From Brevibacterium yomogidense (lineage in GTDB: Bacteria; Actinomycetota; Actinomycetes; Actinomycetales; Brevibacteriaceae): DNA of 64,000 nt. Shown piece after piece: positions 37,494 through 45,844 of the stretch; position 1 is the first letter of the stretch; every line of letters begins with the position of its first letter. The stretch covers positions 142,154 through 206,153 of the forward strand of contig NZ_FWFF01000014.1 in assembly GCF_900163715.1 (NCBI RefSeq), read 5' to 3'. The notes below the pieces were generated by a model. It was not told the DNA's origin. It made no database searches and saw only the letters and a program-made list of their open reading frames with translations. The translations under genes and the position numbers were made by a program.

Positions 37494-39580
37494 GCCTTCC
37501 CGGAGACGGCGGCCAGTGTGTCGCGGGCGGCGCCGGCGACGGCCTCGGCGGTGAACCCGAACTTCTCGAAGAGGAGCGCTCCGGCGGCGGACGCGCCGTA
37601 GTGCTCGAGCGAGACGGCACGCCCGTGCGTGCCGAGCCAGCGGTGCCAGCTCTGGGCGATGCCCGCCTCGACGCTCACGCGTGCGCGCACCGATGACGGC
37701 AGGACCTCTTCCCGGTACTCCGGCGTCTCCTGCTCGAACCACTCCATGCAGGGGACGGACACGACGCGGGCGCGGGTGCCCTCCGCTGCGAGTGCCTCGC
37801 GTGCTGCGAGTGCCAGCTGCACCTCGGAGCCCGAGGCCATGAGGATGACGTCCGGCTCGCCCTCACTGTCCGCGAGCACGTACGCACCGCGGCGCGCACC
37901 GTCGGCATCCGCGACTGCGGTCCGGTCGAGGACCGGCAGGCCCTGGCGCGTGAGGACCAGGCCGGAGGGGCCGTCGGCGCGCTCGAGGACGCGCAGCCAG
38001 CAGACGGCCGTCTCCGTCGCGTCGGCGGGCCGGACCACGTCCAGTCCGGGGATCGCACGGAGTGCGCTCACGTGCTCGACCGGCTGGTGGGTGGGACCGT
38101 CCTCGCCGACGCCGATGGAGTCGTGCGTCCACACGAAGATGTTGGGCAGCTGCTGCAGCGCCGCGAGGCGCACAGCGGGTCGCTGGTAGTCGCTGAAGAC
38201 CAGGAACGTGCCGTTGTAGGGACGGGTCGGACCGTGCAGCGCGATGCCGTTGCAGACGAGCCCCGCAGCGAACTCGCGGACTCCGAAGTGGAGGTTCCGG
38301 CCGTAGGGGTTGCCCGGGAACATCGTCGAGGAGCGCTCAACGGGCAGGAACGACGGCTCGCCCTTCACGAGGGTGTTGTTCGATCCCGCGAGGTCGGCCG
38401 AACCGCCCCACAGCTCCGGCATGAGAGGCGCGATCGCGTTCAGGACGGTGCCGGAGGCCGCGCGGGTCGCGATCGAGGCACCGGCCTCGAAGGCGGGCAG
38501 CGCGTCTGCCAGTCCGTCCGGGAGGTCGCCGGACTGCAGACGGTCGAACAACTGGGCGCGCTCGGGGTGAGCCGCGCGCCAGGCCTCGAACCGGGTGGTC
38601 CAGTCGGCGTGCGCGGCGGCTCCGCGGTCGCCCACCGCGCGTGTGTGCGCGAGCACCTCATCCTCGACGATGAAGCTGCTCTCCGGGTCGAACCCGAGCA
38701 GCTCCTTCGTCGCCGCCACTTCGTCCGCTCCGAGTGCGGCGCCGTGCGCTGCCCCGGTGTTCTGCACGTTCGGTGCAGGCCAGCCGATGATCGTGGACAG
38801 GCGGATGAAGGAGGGACGCGGATCGGACTTCGCGGCCTCGAACGCGTCGTGGAGGGCATCGACGTCCTCGCGGTACTCCGCACCGCCGTGCGTGAAGTCC
38901 ACATGCTGCACGTGCCAGCCGTATGCCGCGTACCGGGCCTCGGGGTCCTCGGTGAAGGCGATGGAGGTGTCGTCCTCGATCGAGATCCGGTTGTCGTCCC
39001 ACAGCACGACGAGGTTCCCCAGCTGCTGGGTGCCGGCCAGTGACGACGCCTCGCCGGAGACTCCCTCCTGCAGGTCGCCGTCACCGGCGATGACCACGAC
39101 GCGGTGGTCGAAGACGGATTCGCCGGCAGGTGCCTCAGGATCGAACAGACCGCGCTCACGGCGCTGCGCCATGGCCATCCCGACCGCCGAGGCCAGGCCG
39201 GACCCCAGGGGACCGGTGGTGATCTCGACTCCTGCGGTGTGGCCGACCTCGGGGTGGCCCGGGGTGAGTGAGCCCCACGTGCGGAGAGCCTTCAGGTCAT
39301 CGAGCTCCAGTCCGGTGCCCGACAGGAAGAGCTGGATGTACTGGGTGAGGCTCGAGTGCCCCGCGGACAGCACGAAGCGGTCGCGGCCGACCCAGGCCGG
39401 ATCGGCCGGATCGTGGACCAGGCCCTGCTGGTAGAGGTAGTACGCGGCGGGGGCGAGGCTCATGGCCGTCCCGGGATGCCCGTTCCCGACCTTCTCCACC
39501 GCGTCCACGGCGAGGAGTCGTGCGGTGTCGACGGCCCGGCTGTCGAGAGAGGACCACGTGAGGCTGCTCGTGCTGGTCAT
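37490..39580 (-). CDS. tkt: Transketolase
   Basis: Transketolase is a thiamine diphosphate enzyme that transfers two-carbon units in the pentose phosphate pathway. The 696-residue protein shows VGNGHPGTAMS, the ThDP/metal motif GDGDLQEGVSGEAS, the pyrimidine-domain VFSDYQRPAVR and HDSIGVGEDGPTHQP. The ATG at 39580 is preceded by AAGGA; the reading from 39622 adds an unrelated leader. tkt-tal-pgi is one minus-strand operon divergent from ctaB. Confidence 0.97.
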   Translation of the reverse strand: MTSTSSLTWSSLDSRAVDTARLLAVDAVEKVGNGHPGTAMSLAPAAYYLYQQGLVHDPADPAWVGRDRFVLSAGHSSLTQYIQLFLSGTGLELDDLKALRTWGSLTPGHPEVGHTAGVEITTGPLGSGLASAVGMAMAQRRERGLFDPEAPAGESVFDHRVVVIAGDGDLQEGVSGEASSLAGTQQLGNLVVLWDDNRISIEDDTSIAFTEDPEARYAAYGWHVQHVDFTHGGAEYREDVDALHDAFEAAKSDPRPSFIRLSTIIGWPAPNVQNTGAAHGAALGADEVAATKELLGFDPESSFIVEDEVLAHTRAVGDRGAAAHADWTTRFEAWRAAHPERAQLFDRLQSGDLPDGLADALPAFEAGASIATRAASGTVLNAIAPLMPELWGGSADLAGSNNTLVKGEPSFLPVERSSTMFPGNPYGRNLHFGVREFAAGLVCNGIALHGPTRPYNGTFLVFSDYQRPAVRLAALQQLPNIFVWTHDSIGVGEDGPTHQPVEHVSALRAIPGLDVVRPADATETAVCWLRVLERADGPSGLVLTRQGLPVLDRTAVADADGARRGAYVLADSEGEPDVILMASGSEVQLALAAREALAAEGTRARVVSVPCMEWFEQETPEYREEVLPSSVRARVSVEAGIAQSWHRWLGTHGRAVSLEHYGASAAGALLFEKFGFTAEAVAGAARDTLAAVSGKA

Positions 39581-39702
39581 GCGCGCGATTCGTTCCTTCA
39601 GGAAGGCTGCTTGCCCGCCCACGTCGGGAGGGCACTGACGGGCCTCACTCTACCGGGACGCGCCGGTTGTGCAGTGCATGTGCAGAACTCTTCTACGAGG
39701 GA

Positions 39703-39708
39703 TAGAAT
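39703..39708 (+). promoter_or_regulatory. -10 element of ctaB
   Basis: TAGAAT lies in the 169-bp region between the divergent tkt and ctaB starts, about 42 nt before the ctaB GTG. No clear -35 was found, and I could not place the tkt promoter in the same spacer. Confidence 0.4.
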
Positions 39709-39749
39709 CAATCAGACGACCCCACCACCAGGAAGGCGCAGCCGACACC

Positions 39750-40742
39750 GTGTCTCTCCCTCAGCGCCCCGCGCACAACCACTCCGCAGAAGAGAAGCCT
39801 CTGCAGCGGACGATCGACGAACGGCGCGCAGGAGCGCGCGGCACAGGGTCGCTGGGTGACACCATCCGCGCCTACGTCGCGCTCACCAAGCCGCGCGTCA
39901 TCGAACTGCTCCTCGTCACGACCGCACCCGTCATGTTCCTCGCGGAGCGCGGCCTGCCGAACCTCTGGCTCGTCGTCGCGACGCTGATCGGCGGAGCGGC
40001 GGCAGCGGCCTCGGCCTCTGTCTTCAACTGCATCGCAGACCGCGACATCGACGCGAAGATGCGACGCACGGAGAACCGTCCGCTCGTGACCGGTGAGATC
40101 ACACCGCGCGCCGCGACCATCTTCGCCTTCGCGCTGGGCTTCGGCTCGATCTTCTGGCTGGGCGGCTTCACGAACTGGGTCGCAGCCGGCCTCACTGCCA
40201 TCGCGATCCTCCTGTACGCCGTGTTCTACACGCTCGTCCTCAAGCGTCGCACGACCCAGAACATCGTCTGGGGTGGAGCCGCGGGCTGCATGCCCGTGCT
40301 CATCGGCTGGTCCGCCGTCACCGGCTCGCTCAGCTGGGAGCCGCTGCTGCTGTTCCTGGTCGTCTTCTTCTGGACGCCGCCGCACTACTGGCCGCTGGCC
40401 ATCAAGTACAAGGCGGACTACGAAGCGGCGGATGTGCCGATGCTGCCGAACAAGGTCCCGCCGACGAACGTCGCCAAGCAGATGATCTGGTACACGGTCG
40501 CGATGCTGGCAGCGTCGTTCGCGCTCATCGCCGTCGCGCCGATGGGCCCGGTGTACATCATCGCCTCCGTCGCGGCTGGGGCGTGGTTCCTCTGGGAGTG
40601 CATCGCCTTCATCAAGCGCGCGAAGGCCGGGCTGTCCGGTACACGACTGCGTGCGATGCGCGTCTTCCACGGATCGATCACCTACCTGTCCGTGCTCTTC
40701 CTCGCAGTGGCGATCGACCCGTTCCTCAACCCCTGGGCCTGA
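39750..40742 (+). CDS. ctaB: Protoheme IX farnesyltransferase (heme O synthase)
   Basis: CtaB adds a farnesyl chain to heme b to make heme O, the precursor of heme A for cytochrome aa3 oxidase. The 330-residue UbiA-type protein has about nine membrane helices, the Asp-rich site NCIADRDIDAKMRRTENRPL, and the second loop YKADYEAADVPMLPN. A basic cytoplasmic leader of ~40 residues precedes the first helix. GTG 39750 is the likely start, with GGAAGG 13 nt upstream; in-frame codons from 39669 precede the -10. Confidence 0.94.
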   Translation: MSLPQRPAHNHSAEEKPLQRTIDERRAGARGTGSLGDTIRAYVALTKPRVIELLLVTTAPVMFLAERGLPNLWLVVATLIGGAAAAASASVFNCIADRDIDAKMRRTENRPLVTGEITPRAATIFAFALGFGSIFWLGGFTNWVAAGLTAIAILLYAVFYTLVLKRRTTQNIVWGGAAGCMPVLIGWSAVTGSLSWEPLLLFLVVFFWTPPHYWPLAIKYKADYEAADVPMLPNKVPPTNVAKQMIWYTVAMLAASFALIAVAPMGPVYIIASVAAGAWFLWECIAFIKRAKAGLSGTRLRAMRVFHGSITYLSVLFLAVAIDPFLNPWA

Positions 40743-40743
40743 T

Positions 40744-40810
40744 GAGAACGTCCCCGCGGGGACGCGAAGTCCGAGATCTCGGACTCTGCGTCCCCGCGGG
40801 GACGTTTCTC
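40744..40810. terminator. Compound palindromic terminator between ctaB and sfnG
   Basis: The 67-bp element has two copies of the 16-bp palindrome cgtccccgcggggacg (40749-40764 and 40789-40804) around an 18-bp palindrome (agtccgagatctcggact). The whole unit is also one long inverted repeat, ending in TTTCTC on the plus strand. Confidence 0.8.
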
Positions 40811-40823
40811 TGTGGCGGGCAGC

Positions 40824-42002
40824 TCAGGCGGCTGTGGCCTCCGCGGCGTCGTCGGAGCGGAGCTCGACACCGTTCTCGCGGGCGAGCCGCGCTTCGCGCT
40901 CACGGACGCGGGGGATGATCTCCTCGCCGAACGTCGTGAGCTCCTCCTGGAAGTGGAGGTACGCCGTCAGGAGCAGATTCACTCCCTGCTTCTTGTATTC
41001 GATGATCCTGTCGGCGATCTCGTCGAACGTGCCGATCAGACCGGTCTTGAAACCGTCGTTGTACTGCACGAGGTCTTCGAAGGACGAATCCGCCCACATT
41101 CCCTTCTTGTCCCCGGTCGACGCCCCCGCGTGCTGGACGGACCGCTGGAAGCCCTCCACCGCGGGGCGGTGAGCGTTGCCGACGATGTCTCGCAGCTGCT
41201 CGACCGCCTCGTCGTGCGTGTCGCGAGCGATCACGAACCCGTTGATGCCGAACCGCGGTGCGACCGGGGCGCTCCGCTCACCGGACTGGGAAGCCGCGAT
41301 CACGCCTGCGACGTTATCGGCGTAGTCCTCGAGCGTGCGACCGTTCGAGAAGTACCAGTCCGCCACGCGACCGGCGGTCGCCTGTGCCGCCGATGAGTTG
41401 CCGCCGAAGAAGACGTCCGGGTGTGCGCGCCCCGGCACGTCGACTGGTCCGGGTTTGAGACTCACTCCGTCGATCGAGTAGTAGCGACCGTGCTGGGAGT
41501 AGTCCTCCTGCGTCCAGATGCCTCGCAGCGCTCGGATGAACTCGTCCGTGCGGACGTAGCGCTCATCGTGTTCGAGCCAGGGGAGGCCGAACCCTGTGAA
41601 CTCGTCCTTCAGCCAGCCGGACACCACGTTGACGGCTGCGCGTCCGCCTGACAGCTGGTCAGCGGTGTTGATGAACTTCGCGAGCACCCCGGGATGCCAC
41701 ATGCCCGGGTGGACCGCGGAGATCACCTTGAGCCTCTCCGTCGCGAGCAGGAGTGCGAGTGAGAAGCTCGTGGCCTCATGCTGCTCCGACGCGCCGTAGC
41801 TCGCCTGGTAGCGCGTCTGCGTCAGCGCGTACTCGAAGCCCAGTCGCTCCGCTGTCCGTGCGAGCGTGCGGTTGTAGTCGATGCCCCAGTCCGTTCGCTG
41901 CTCGACGGTGGAGATGACGAGGCCGCCGGACACGTTCGGCACCCAGTACGCGAACTTCAGCGGTGAGGCCAGATCTGCGACGGGGGAGATCGATGCTGCC
42001 AT
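40824..42002 (-). CDS. sfnG: Dimethylsulfone monooxygenase, luciferase-like
   Basis: SfnG uses reduced FMN to oxidise dimethylsulfone to methanesulfinate during sulfur scavenging. The 392-residue protein matches Pseudomonas SfnG through KFAYWVPNVSGGLV, EQRTDWGIDYNR, AVNVVSGW, YRTDEF-like YVRTDEFIRALRGIW and STFEDLVQYNDGFKT-like SSFEDLVQYNDGFKT. No flavin reductase or sulfonate transporter is adjacent. It sits between ctaB and ctaA, which are usually close in actinobacteria, so it looks inserted. ATG 42002 has AAGGGA upstream. Confidence 0.87.
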   Translation of the reverse strand: MAASISPVADLASPLKFAYWVPNVSGGLVISTVEQRTDWGIDYNRTLARTAERLGFEYALTQTRYQASYGASEQHEATSFSLALLLATERLKVISAVHPGMWHPGVLAKFINTADQLSGGRAAVNVVSGWLKDEFTGFGLPWLEHDERYVRTDEFIRALRGIWTQEDYSQHGRYYSIDGVSLKPGPVDVPGRAHPDVFFGGNSSAAQATAGRVADWYFSNGRTLEDYADNVAGVIAASQSGERSAPVAPRFGINGFVIARDTHDEAVEQLRDIVGNAHRPAVEGFQRSVQHAGASTGDKKGMWADSSFEDLVQYNDGFKTGLIGTFDEIADRIIEYKKQGVNLLLTAYLHFQEELTTFGEEIIPRVREREARLARENGVELRSDDAAEATAA

Positions 42003-42111
42003 GGTGTTCCCTTCGGTCGGTGCATGGGGCGCGAGCCGAGGACTCGCGCGTCAAGCATCGATGGAAGGGGATGTGCCGCAGTGCGTGTTCGTCATATTCA
42101 AGGCTTTCGAC

Positions 42112-42138
42112 GTCACACTGGGTCACACGGGGTCATAT
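42112..42138 (-). promoter_or_regulatory. Iterated 10-bp direct repeats upstream of sfnG
   Basis: Three heptamers GTCACAC, GTCACAC and GTCATAT start exactly 10 bp apart (42112, 42122, 42132). They lie 110-136 bp upstream of sfnG, in phase with one helical turn, as expected of a cooperative operator. Confidence 0.4.
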
Positions 42139-42150
42139 GCGCGCCTCTGA

Positions 42151-42192
42151 TCATGCGTCAGAAGGCGCGGGTCATGCGTCAGAAGGTGCGGG
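42151..42192. repeat. 21-bp tandem duplication at the end of ctaA
   Basis: Two adjacent 21-bp units differ at one base. The right unit encodes the last residues PAPSDA and stop of CtaA on the minus strand; the left unit repeats the same six codons and stop after the gene. Confidence 0.85.
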
Positions 42193-43122
42193 CTCCCGGA
42201 TATCGCCGCCATCGATCGGCGCAGCGGGTCCTGCACCCTGGGGCGGTCGCTGGTAATGCGCGTCGACCAGCCAGCCGACCGCTGCCAGGACGGTGCAGAC
42301 ACCGATGATGTGCAGTGCGACCAGCACCTCGGGCACGCCGGTGAAGAACTGCACGTACCCGAGGAGGCCCTGGGCGAGGACGACGAGTGTGAAGGCGATG
42401 GCCGGTCGGCGCAGGCGGCGCGCGTGGGGGAGCCCCCGTCGCACGGCCCGCTGAGTGATGACGACCATCGCGATAGTCACCGCCACGAGAGCCCAGACCG
42501 GGGCGGCGTGCAGGCGGGACATGAGGAGGGTGTCGAGGCCGTTGCGGGCGCTCAGCTCGTCGCCTGCGTGCGGTCCCGCTCCGGTGACGAGCACACCCAG
42601 GAGGACGACGATCCAGGTGAGGGCGAAGGCCGTCCATGCGAGACTGCGGGCCAGGCGCGATCCCACGGGACGCGAGGGTCCACCCGAGTCGTAGGTGCGT
42701 CGGACGAACAGGACCGATACGACGACGGCGACGGCAGAGGGCACGAAGTGGCCCGCCACGACCCAGGGGTTGAGACCGGTGAGGACGGTGACCCCGCCGA
42801 TCACGGCCTGGACGGGCACGATGGCGGTGAGCCCCACGGCGAACCACACGAGGTCGGGCCGGGTGCGGAACCTGCGGAGCAGGATCAGGATGGTGACGAC
42901 CCCGAGCACCCCCAGGCTCACTCCCAGGAGTCGGTTGCCGAACTCGATCGCGGAGTGCATCGTGAGCTCGCCGTGCGGGGTGATCGACTCAGCCGTGCAC
43001 CGGGGCCAGGTGGGGCAGCCCAGACCGGAACCGGTGAGTCGCACCAGGGCTCCGGTGAGGATGATGAGCGATTGGGCGCTGAGCATCATCCAGGCCAGGA
43101 TGCGGTCGATTCGCGACGTCAC
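42172..43122 (-). CDS. ctaA: Heme A synthase (COX15/CtaA)
   Basis: CtaA oxidises the heme O methyl group to make heme A for cytochrome oxidase. The 316-residue protein has eight predicted helices with heme-ligand histidines in MHSAIEFGNRLLG, VAGHFVPS, SRLHAAPVW and ALHIIGVC, and a Cys pair in the first loop (GLGCPTWPRC). The start is GTG 43122 with a weak GAGG upstream; TAGAAT at 43170-43165 is a probable -10. Confidence 0.93.
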   Translation of the reverse strand: MTSRIDRILAWMMLSAQSLIILTGALVRLTGSGLGCPTWPRCTAESITPHGELTMHSAIEFGNRLLGVSLGVLGVVTILILLRRFRTRPDLVWFAVGLTAIVPVQAVIGGVTVLTGLNPWVVAGHFVPSAVAVVVSVLFVRRTYDSGGPSRPVGSRLARSLAWTAFALTWIVVLLGVLVTGAGPHAGDELSARNGLDTLLMSRLHAAPVWALVAVTIAMVVITQRAVRRGLPHARRLRRPAIAFTLVVLAQGLLGYVQFFTGVPEVLVALHIIGVCTVLAAVGWLVDAHYQRPPQGAGPAAPIDGGDIREPAPSDA

Positions 43123-43164
43123 AGGCGTATGTCCTCACTCGGGTCGTGTTGACGGGCGGTCAGC

Positions 43165-43170
43165 ATTCTA
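43165..43170 (-). promoter_or_regulatory. -10 element of ctaA
   Basis: On the minus strand TAGAAT lies about 42 nt before the ctaA GTG. Confidence 0.4.
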
Positions 43171-43214
43171 GTGGGCGCCGACAGCGGGTGCGCGACCGGA
43201 GCGTCGGGTGGGAC

Positions 43215-43263
43215 TGGGAGTCTCAATTGGGGTTGGGAGTCTCAGCTGGGATCGGCAGCCTCA
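43215..43263. repeat. Degenerate 19-bp tandem repeat between ABC permease and ctaA
   Basis: The core tgggagtctca recurs at 43215 and 43234 (period 19), and a third decayed copy reaches the permease stop codon. Confidence 0.6.
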
Positions 43264-44007
43264 GTCGAACGAGAACCAGCGCCGTGCCGCAAGGGTGCCG
43301 AGCAGTGCCCACGCCACCAGGATGCCCAGTGACGGCCACGCGATCGCGCCGTCGACGACGGAGGCGCGCAGGGCCGTGCCGAGCGCTCCCGGCGGAAGGA
43401 GCTCCATCACGCGTCCCCACATCCCCTCCCGGTGGAACAGCAGGCCTCCGACGGAGGCCATGAGGACCCAGAGGAGGTTCGCGACGGCGAGCGTCGCCTC
43501 CGGCCGCAGGGTGCCGGCCATGAGGACGCCCCAGGAGACGAGTGCCGCGGCCCCGGCCAGGAGCGAGAGGATCATGCCCGGCCAGCTCAGCGTGCTGAAC
43601 GACAGCCCCAGTAGGCCGGCGGCGGCGAGCAGCAGCGTCGCCTGGACGACGAGCACGCAGATCACCGCGCCGAGCTTGCCCCAGATGACACCCGCGGCAC
43701 CGAGCGGAGTCGTCGCGAGCTGTCGGAGCACGCCGTACCGTCGGTCGAACGCGGTCTGGATCCCCTGTCCGGCGAAGGCGATCGAGGCGACTGCGACGCC
43801 CAGCACCCCGGCGGCCCCGTACTGCACTTCCGAGATGCCAGGCGGCAGATCCGTCAGCGACGACAGCACCTCGGTGCGGCCCAGGCCGACCAGGATGATG
43901 AGGGGCAGGATGACGGCGAGCAGCAGCTGCTCGCCGTTGCGGAGCACCGCGAGGGTCTCGAAGCGCGTCTGCGCGATGACGCGGCGCAGTGAAACGGATG
44001 TCGTCAC
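43261..44007 (-). CDS. ABC-2 type transporter permease
   Basis: The 248-residue protein has six membrane segments with the ABC-2 layout, including the FDRRYGVLRQLATTPLG loop after the second helix. With the ATPase gene upstream it should form an exporter; the substrate is unknown. The pair lies between ctaA and sufR as in Mycobacterium (Rv1456c-Rv1460 region). Its GTG overlaps the ATPase stop by 4 nt. Confidence 0.88.
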   Translation of the reverse strand: MTTSVSLRRVIAQTRFETLAVLRNGEQLLLAVILPLIILVGLGRTEVLSSLTDLPPGISEVQYGAAGVLGVAVASIAFAGQGIQTAFDRRYGVLRQLATTPLGAAGVIWGKLGAVICVLVVQATLLLAAAGLLGLSFSTLSWPGMILSLLAGAAALVSWGVLMAGTLRPEATLAVANLLWVLMASVGGLLFHREGMWGRVMELLPPGALGTALRASVVDGAIAWPSLGILVAWALLGTLAARRWFSFD

Positions 44008-44930
44008 CTCAGGCTCCTCCCCGTCAGTTCGAGGAACACATCGCCGAGCGATTTGCCGCGGAAGTCGAGTGAGCGCACGTCAAGCGAGTGGTCTGCCAGC
44101 ACGCCCGTGATCCTGTGGAGATCCGCCGCCGCGGGGCGCGCGTCCAGGGTGATGACGTTCCCGTCGACGTGGACCGTCCCCTCCGCCGCGAGTGCGATGA
44201 GCGCAGATTCCGGGGGATCATCGTCCACGACGATCCGCGCGGTCCTGCCGGGGACATCGCCGGCTTCAGTCCCCGTCAGCCCGGACACTGTGCCGTGAGC
44301 GATGACGCGGCCGTGATCGATGACCGTCACGATGTCTGCGAGTCGCTCCGCATCTGCCATGTCGTGGGTCGTCAGGACGATCGCAGCGCCGGCCGCGCGC
44401 AGGTCCTGCACGACCTGGTCCACGGCGATGCGCGCCTGCGGATCGAGTCCTGCGGTCGGCTCGTCGAGGAAGACGAGGCGGGGCCGACCGATGAGGGCGG
44501 CGGCGAGCCCGACGCGCTGGCGCTGTCCGCCGGAGAGCCGTCTGATCGATCTGTCTGCGAACGCATCGATGCCCAGACGGTCGACGAGCTCGTCGACGTC
44601 TGCAGGCTCGCGGTAGAGCCTGGCGAGGTGCCGGAGCACGGCCACGGGCCGCGCGGACATCGGCAGGCCGCCGTCCTGGAGCATGACGCCCGTGAGTTCG
44701 GCTGTCCGCGCATGGTCGCGGCCGGGGTCGAGCCCGAAGAGGCTCACGCTGCCGGACTGCGGGGTGCGGAGCCCCACCGCGCACGCGATCGTCGACGATT
44801 TCCCTGCGCCGTTGGGGCCCAGCAGCGCGTGGACCTGCCCCTCGTGGGCGGTGAGTGAGACGTCCTCGACTGCGGTCGACCGACCGTACGACAGGGCGAT
44901 GCGCTCGACGCACAGGGGGAGGGTGCTCAT
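44004..44930 (-). CDS. ABC transporter ATP-binding protein
   Basis: The 308-residue ATPase has Walker A GPNGAGKSS, signature LSGGQRQRVGLA, Walker B LVFLDEPTAGLD and H-loop TTHDMADAE, followed by a ~90-residue C-terminal domain as in DrrA-type exporter ATPases. It partners the permease directly downstream. ATG 44930 has GAGG 6 nt upstream, and TACAGT (44945-44940) lies 9 nt away. The in-frame extension to 45008 runs into the sufR promoter region. Confidence 0.92.
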   Translation of the reverse strand: MSTLPLCVERIALSYGRSTAVEDVSLTAHEGQVHALLGPNGAGKSSTIACAVGLRTPQSGSVSLFGLDPGRDHARTAELTGVMLQDGGLPMSARPVAVLRHLARLYREPADVDELVDRLGIDAFADRSIRRLSGGQRQRVGLAAALIGRPRLVFLDEPTAGLDPQARIAVDQVVQDLRAAGAAIVLTTHDMADAERLADIVTVIDHGRVIAHGTVSGLTGTEAGDVPGRTARIVVDDDPPESALIALAAEGTVHVDGNVITLDARPAAADLHRITGVLADHSLDVRSLDFRGKSLGDVFLELTGRSLR

Positions 44931-44939
44931 AAGAACCTC

Positions 44940-44945
44940 ACTGTA
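44940..44945 (-). promoter_or_regulatory. -10 element of the ABC exporter operon
   Basis: TACAGT on the minus strand lies 9 nt before the ATPase start, in the spacer shared with sufR. Confidence 0.4.
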
Positions 44946-45036
44946 CTGTGTGCGAGGCAGCGCCCCGGAGACCCATACGTGACATACACGACAGGGTGTC
45001 CGGAACAAGGTCGGTGGCTCCCGGCGTTTACATCAG

Positions 45037-45042
45037 TACAAT
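45037..45042 (+). promoter_or_regulatory. -10 element of the suf operon
   Basis: TACAAT predicts a transcript starting near 45049, about 46 nt before the sufR GTG. Confidence 0.45.
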
Positions 45043-45053
45043 TAGGTCAGAGA

Positions 45054-45070
45054 CTTGTTGCACAAACGAG
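45054..45070 (+). promoter_or_regulatory. Candidate SufR operator
   Basis: CTTGTTGCACAAACGAG is an imperfect dyad (CTnGTT-N5-AACnAG) just after the expected start site of the suf transcript. It is where an autoregulating repressor could act, but no match to a known SufR site was tested. Confidence 0.3.
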
Positions 45071-45094
45071 TGCACTAACTGGTGGGGAGGTTCC

Positions 45095-45844
45095 GTGACA
45101 GCAGCAGAAGCAGTGCCGACCGAAGACGGCAGGACCCGCCAGCGCGTGCTGAGCTCCGTCCTGGACCACGGGCCGATCTCTGCGTCGTCGCTGGCGAAGA
45201 TGATGGGACTGACTGCCGCCGCCATCCGCCGCCACCTCGACGCGCTCACGGACGATGGCCTCATCGAGGTCCGAGCCCTCGCCGGACAGCGTGCCGGACG
45301 GGGTCGCCCCGCGCGGCACTACACCGTCACATCTGCGGGTCACGCGCAGATCTCCCACACCTACGACGAACTCGCAGTCGACGTGCTCGAGTACGTCAAG
45401 GATGCCGCCGGCCCGGAGCTCGTCGAGGGCTTCGTCCGGCAGCATACGGATCGCCTGCGGGACCGCCTGCGCGATCGCCTGCCCGACTACCGGCACGGCG
45501 CGCAGGGGGAGGGGACCGTCGCGGAGCGCTCGCGTCGGCTCGCCCGGGCGCTCGACCGCGAGGGCTTCGCCGCATCAGCGACACCGGTCGCAGCCGGAAC
45601 GCCGATGGAGGCGATGCAGCTCTGCCAGGGTCACTGCCCCATCCGCAATGTGGCCGAGCGCTTCCCCGAGTTCTGCGAAGCAGAGCTCGGGGTGCTGTCC
45701 GAGTACGTTGGCGTCGACGTGCGCCGCCTGTCGACCCTTGCCGGCGGCGCACACGTCTGCACCACACACATCCCCACGTCCGCACTGGCTCGCCCCCTCA
45801 TCGGCGAGCCCGGCACGGACCCCAGACAAGGAGGTTCACGGTGA
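45095..45844 (+). CDS. sufR: SUF operon transcriptional repressor
   Basis: SufR senses iron-sulfur status through its own cluster and represses the suf genes. The 249-residue protein has an N-terminal winged helix ([38 protein letters not shown]) and a C-terminal region with C177, C181 (CQGHCPI), C194 and C222, suited to bind a cluster. GTG 45095 has GGGAGG 4 nt upstream. Its stop overlaps the sufB GTG, so repressor and machinery are co-transcribed. Confidence 0.93.
   Translation: MTAAEAVPTEDGRTRQRVLSSVLDHGPISASSLAKMMGLTAAAIRRHLDALTDDGLIEVRALAGQRAGRGRPARHYTVTSAGHAQISHTYDELAVDVLEYVKDAAGPELVEGFVRQHTDRLRDRLRDRLPDYRHGAQGEGTVAERSRRLARALDREGFAASATPVAAGTPMEAMQLCQGHCPIRNVAERFPEFCEAELGVLSEYVGVDVRRLSTLAGGAHVCTTHIPTSALARPLIGEPGTDPRQGGSR

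Noticed and set aside
40744..40810. Inverted repeats as ends of a mobile element
   Set aside because: No transposase, second copy or target-site duplication is visible; the position between convergent genes fits a terminator.
42060..42145. Short Cys-containing leader peptides upstream of sfnG
   Set aside because: Tiny frames such as ATG-Thr-Pro-Cys can be read, but none has a -10 at leaderless spacing or a convincing ribosome site.
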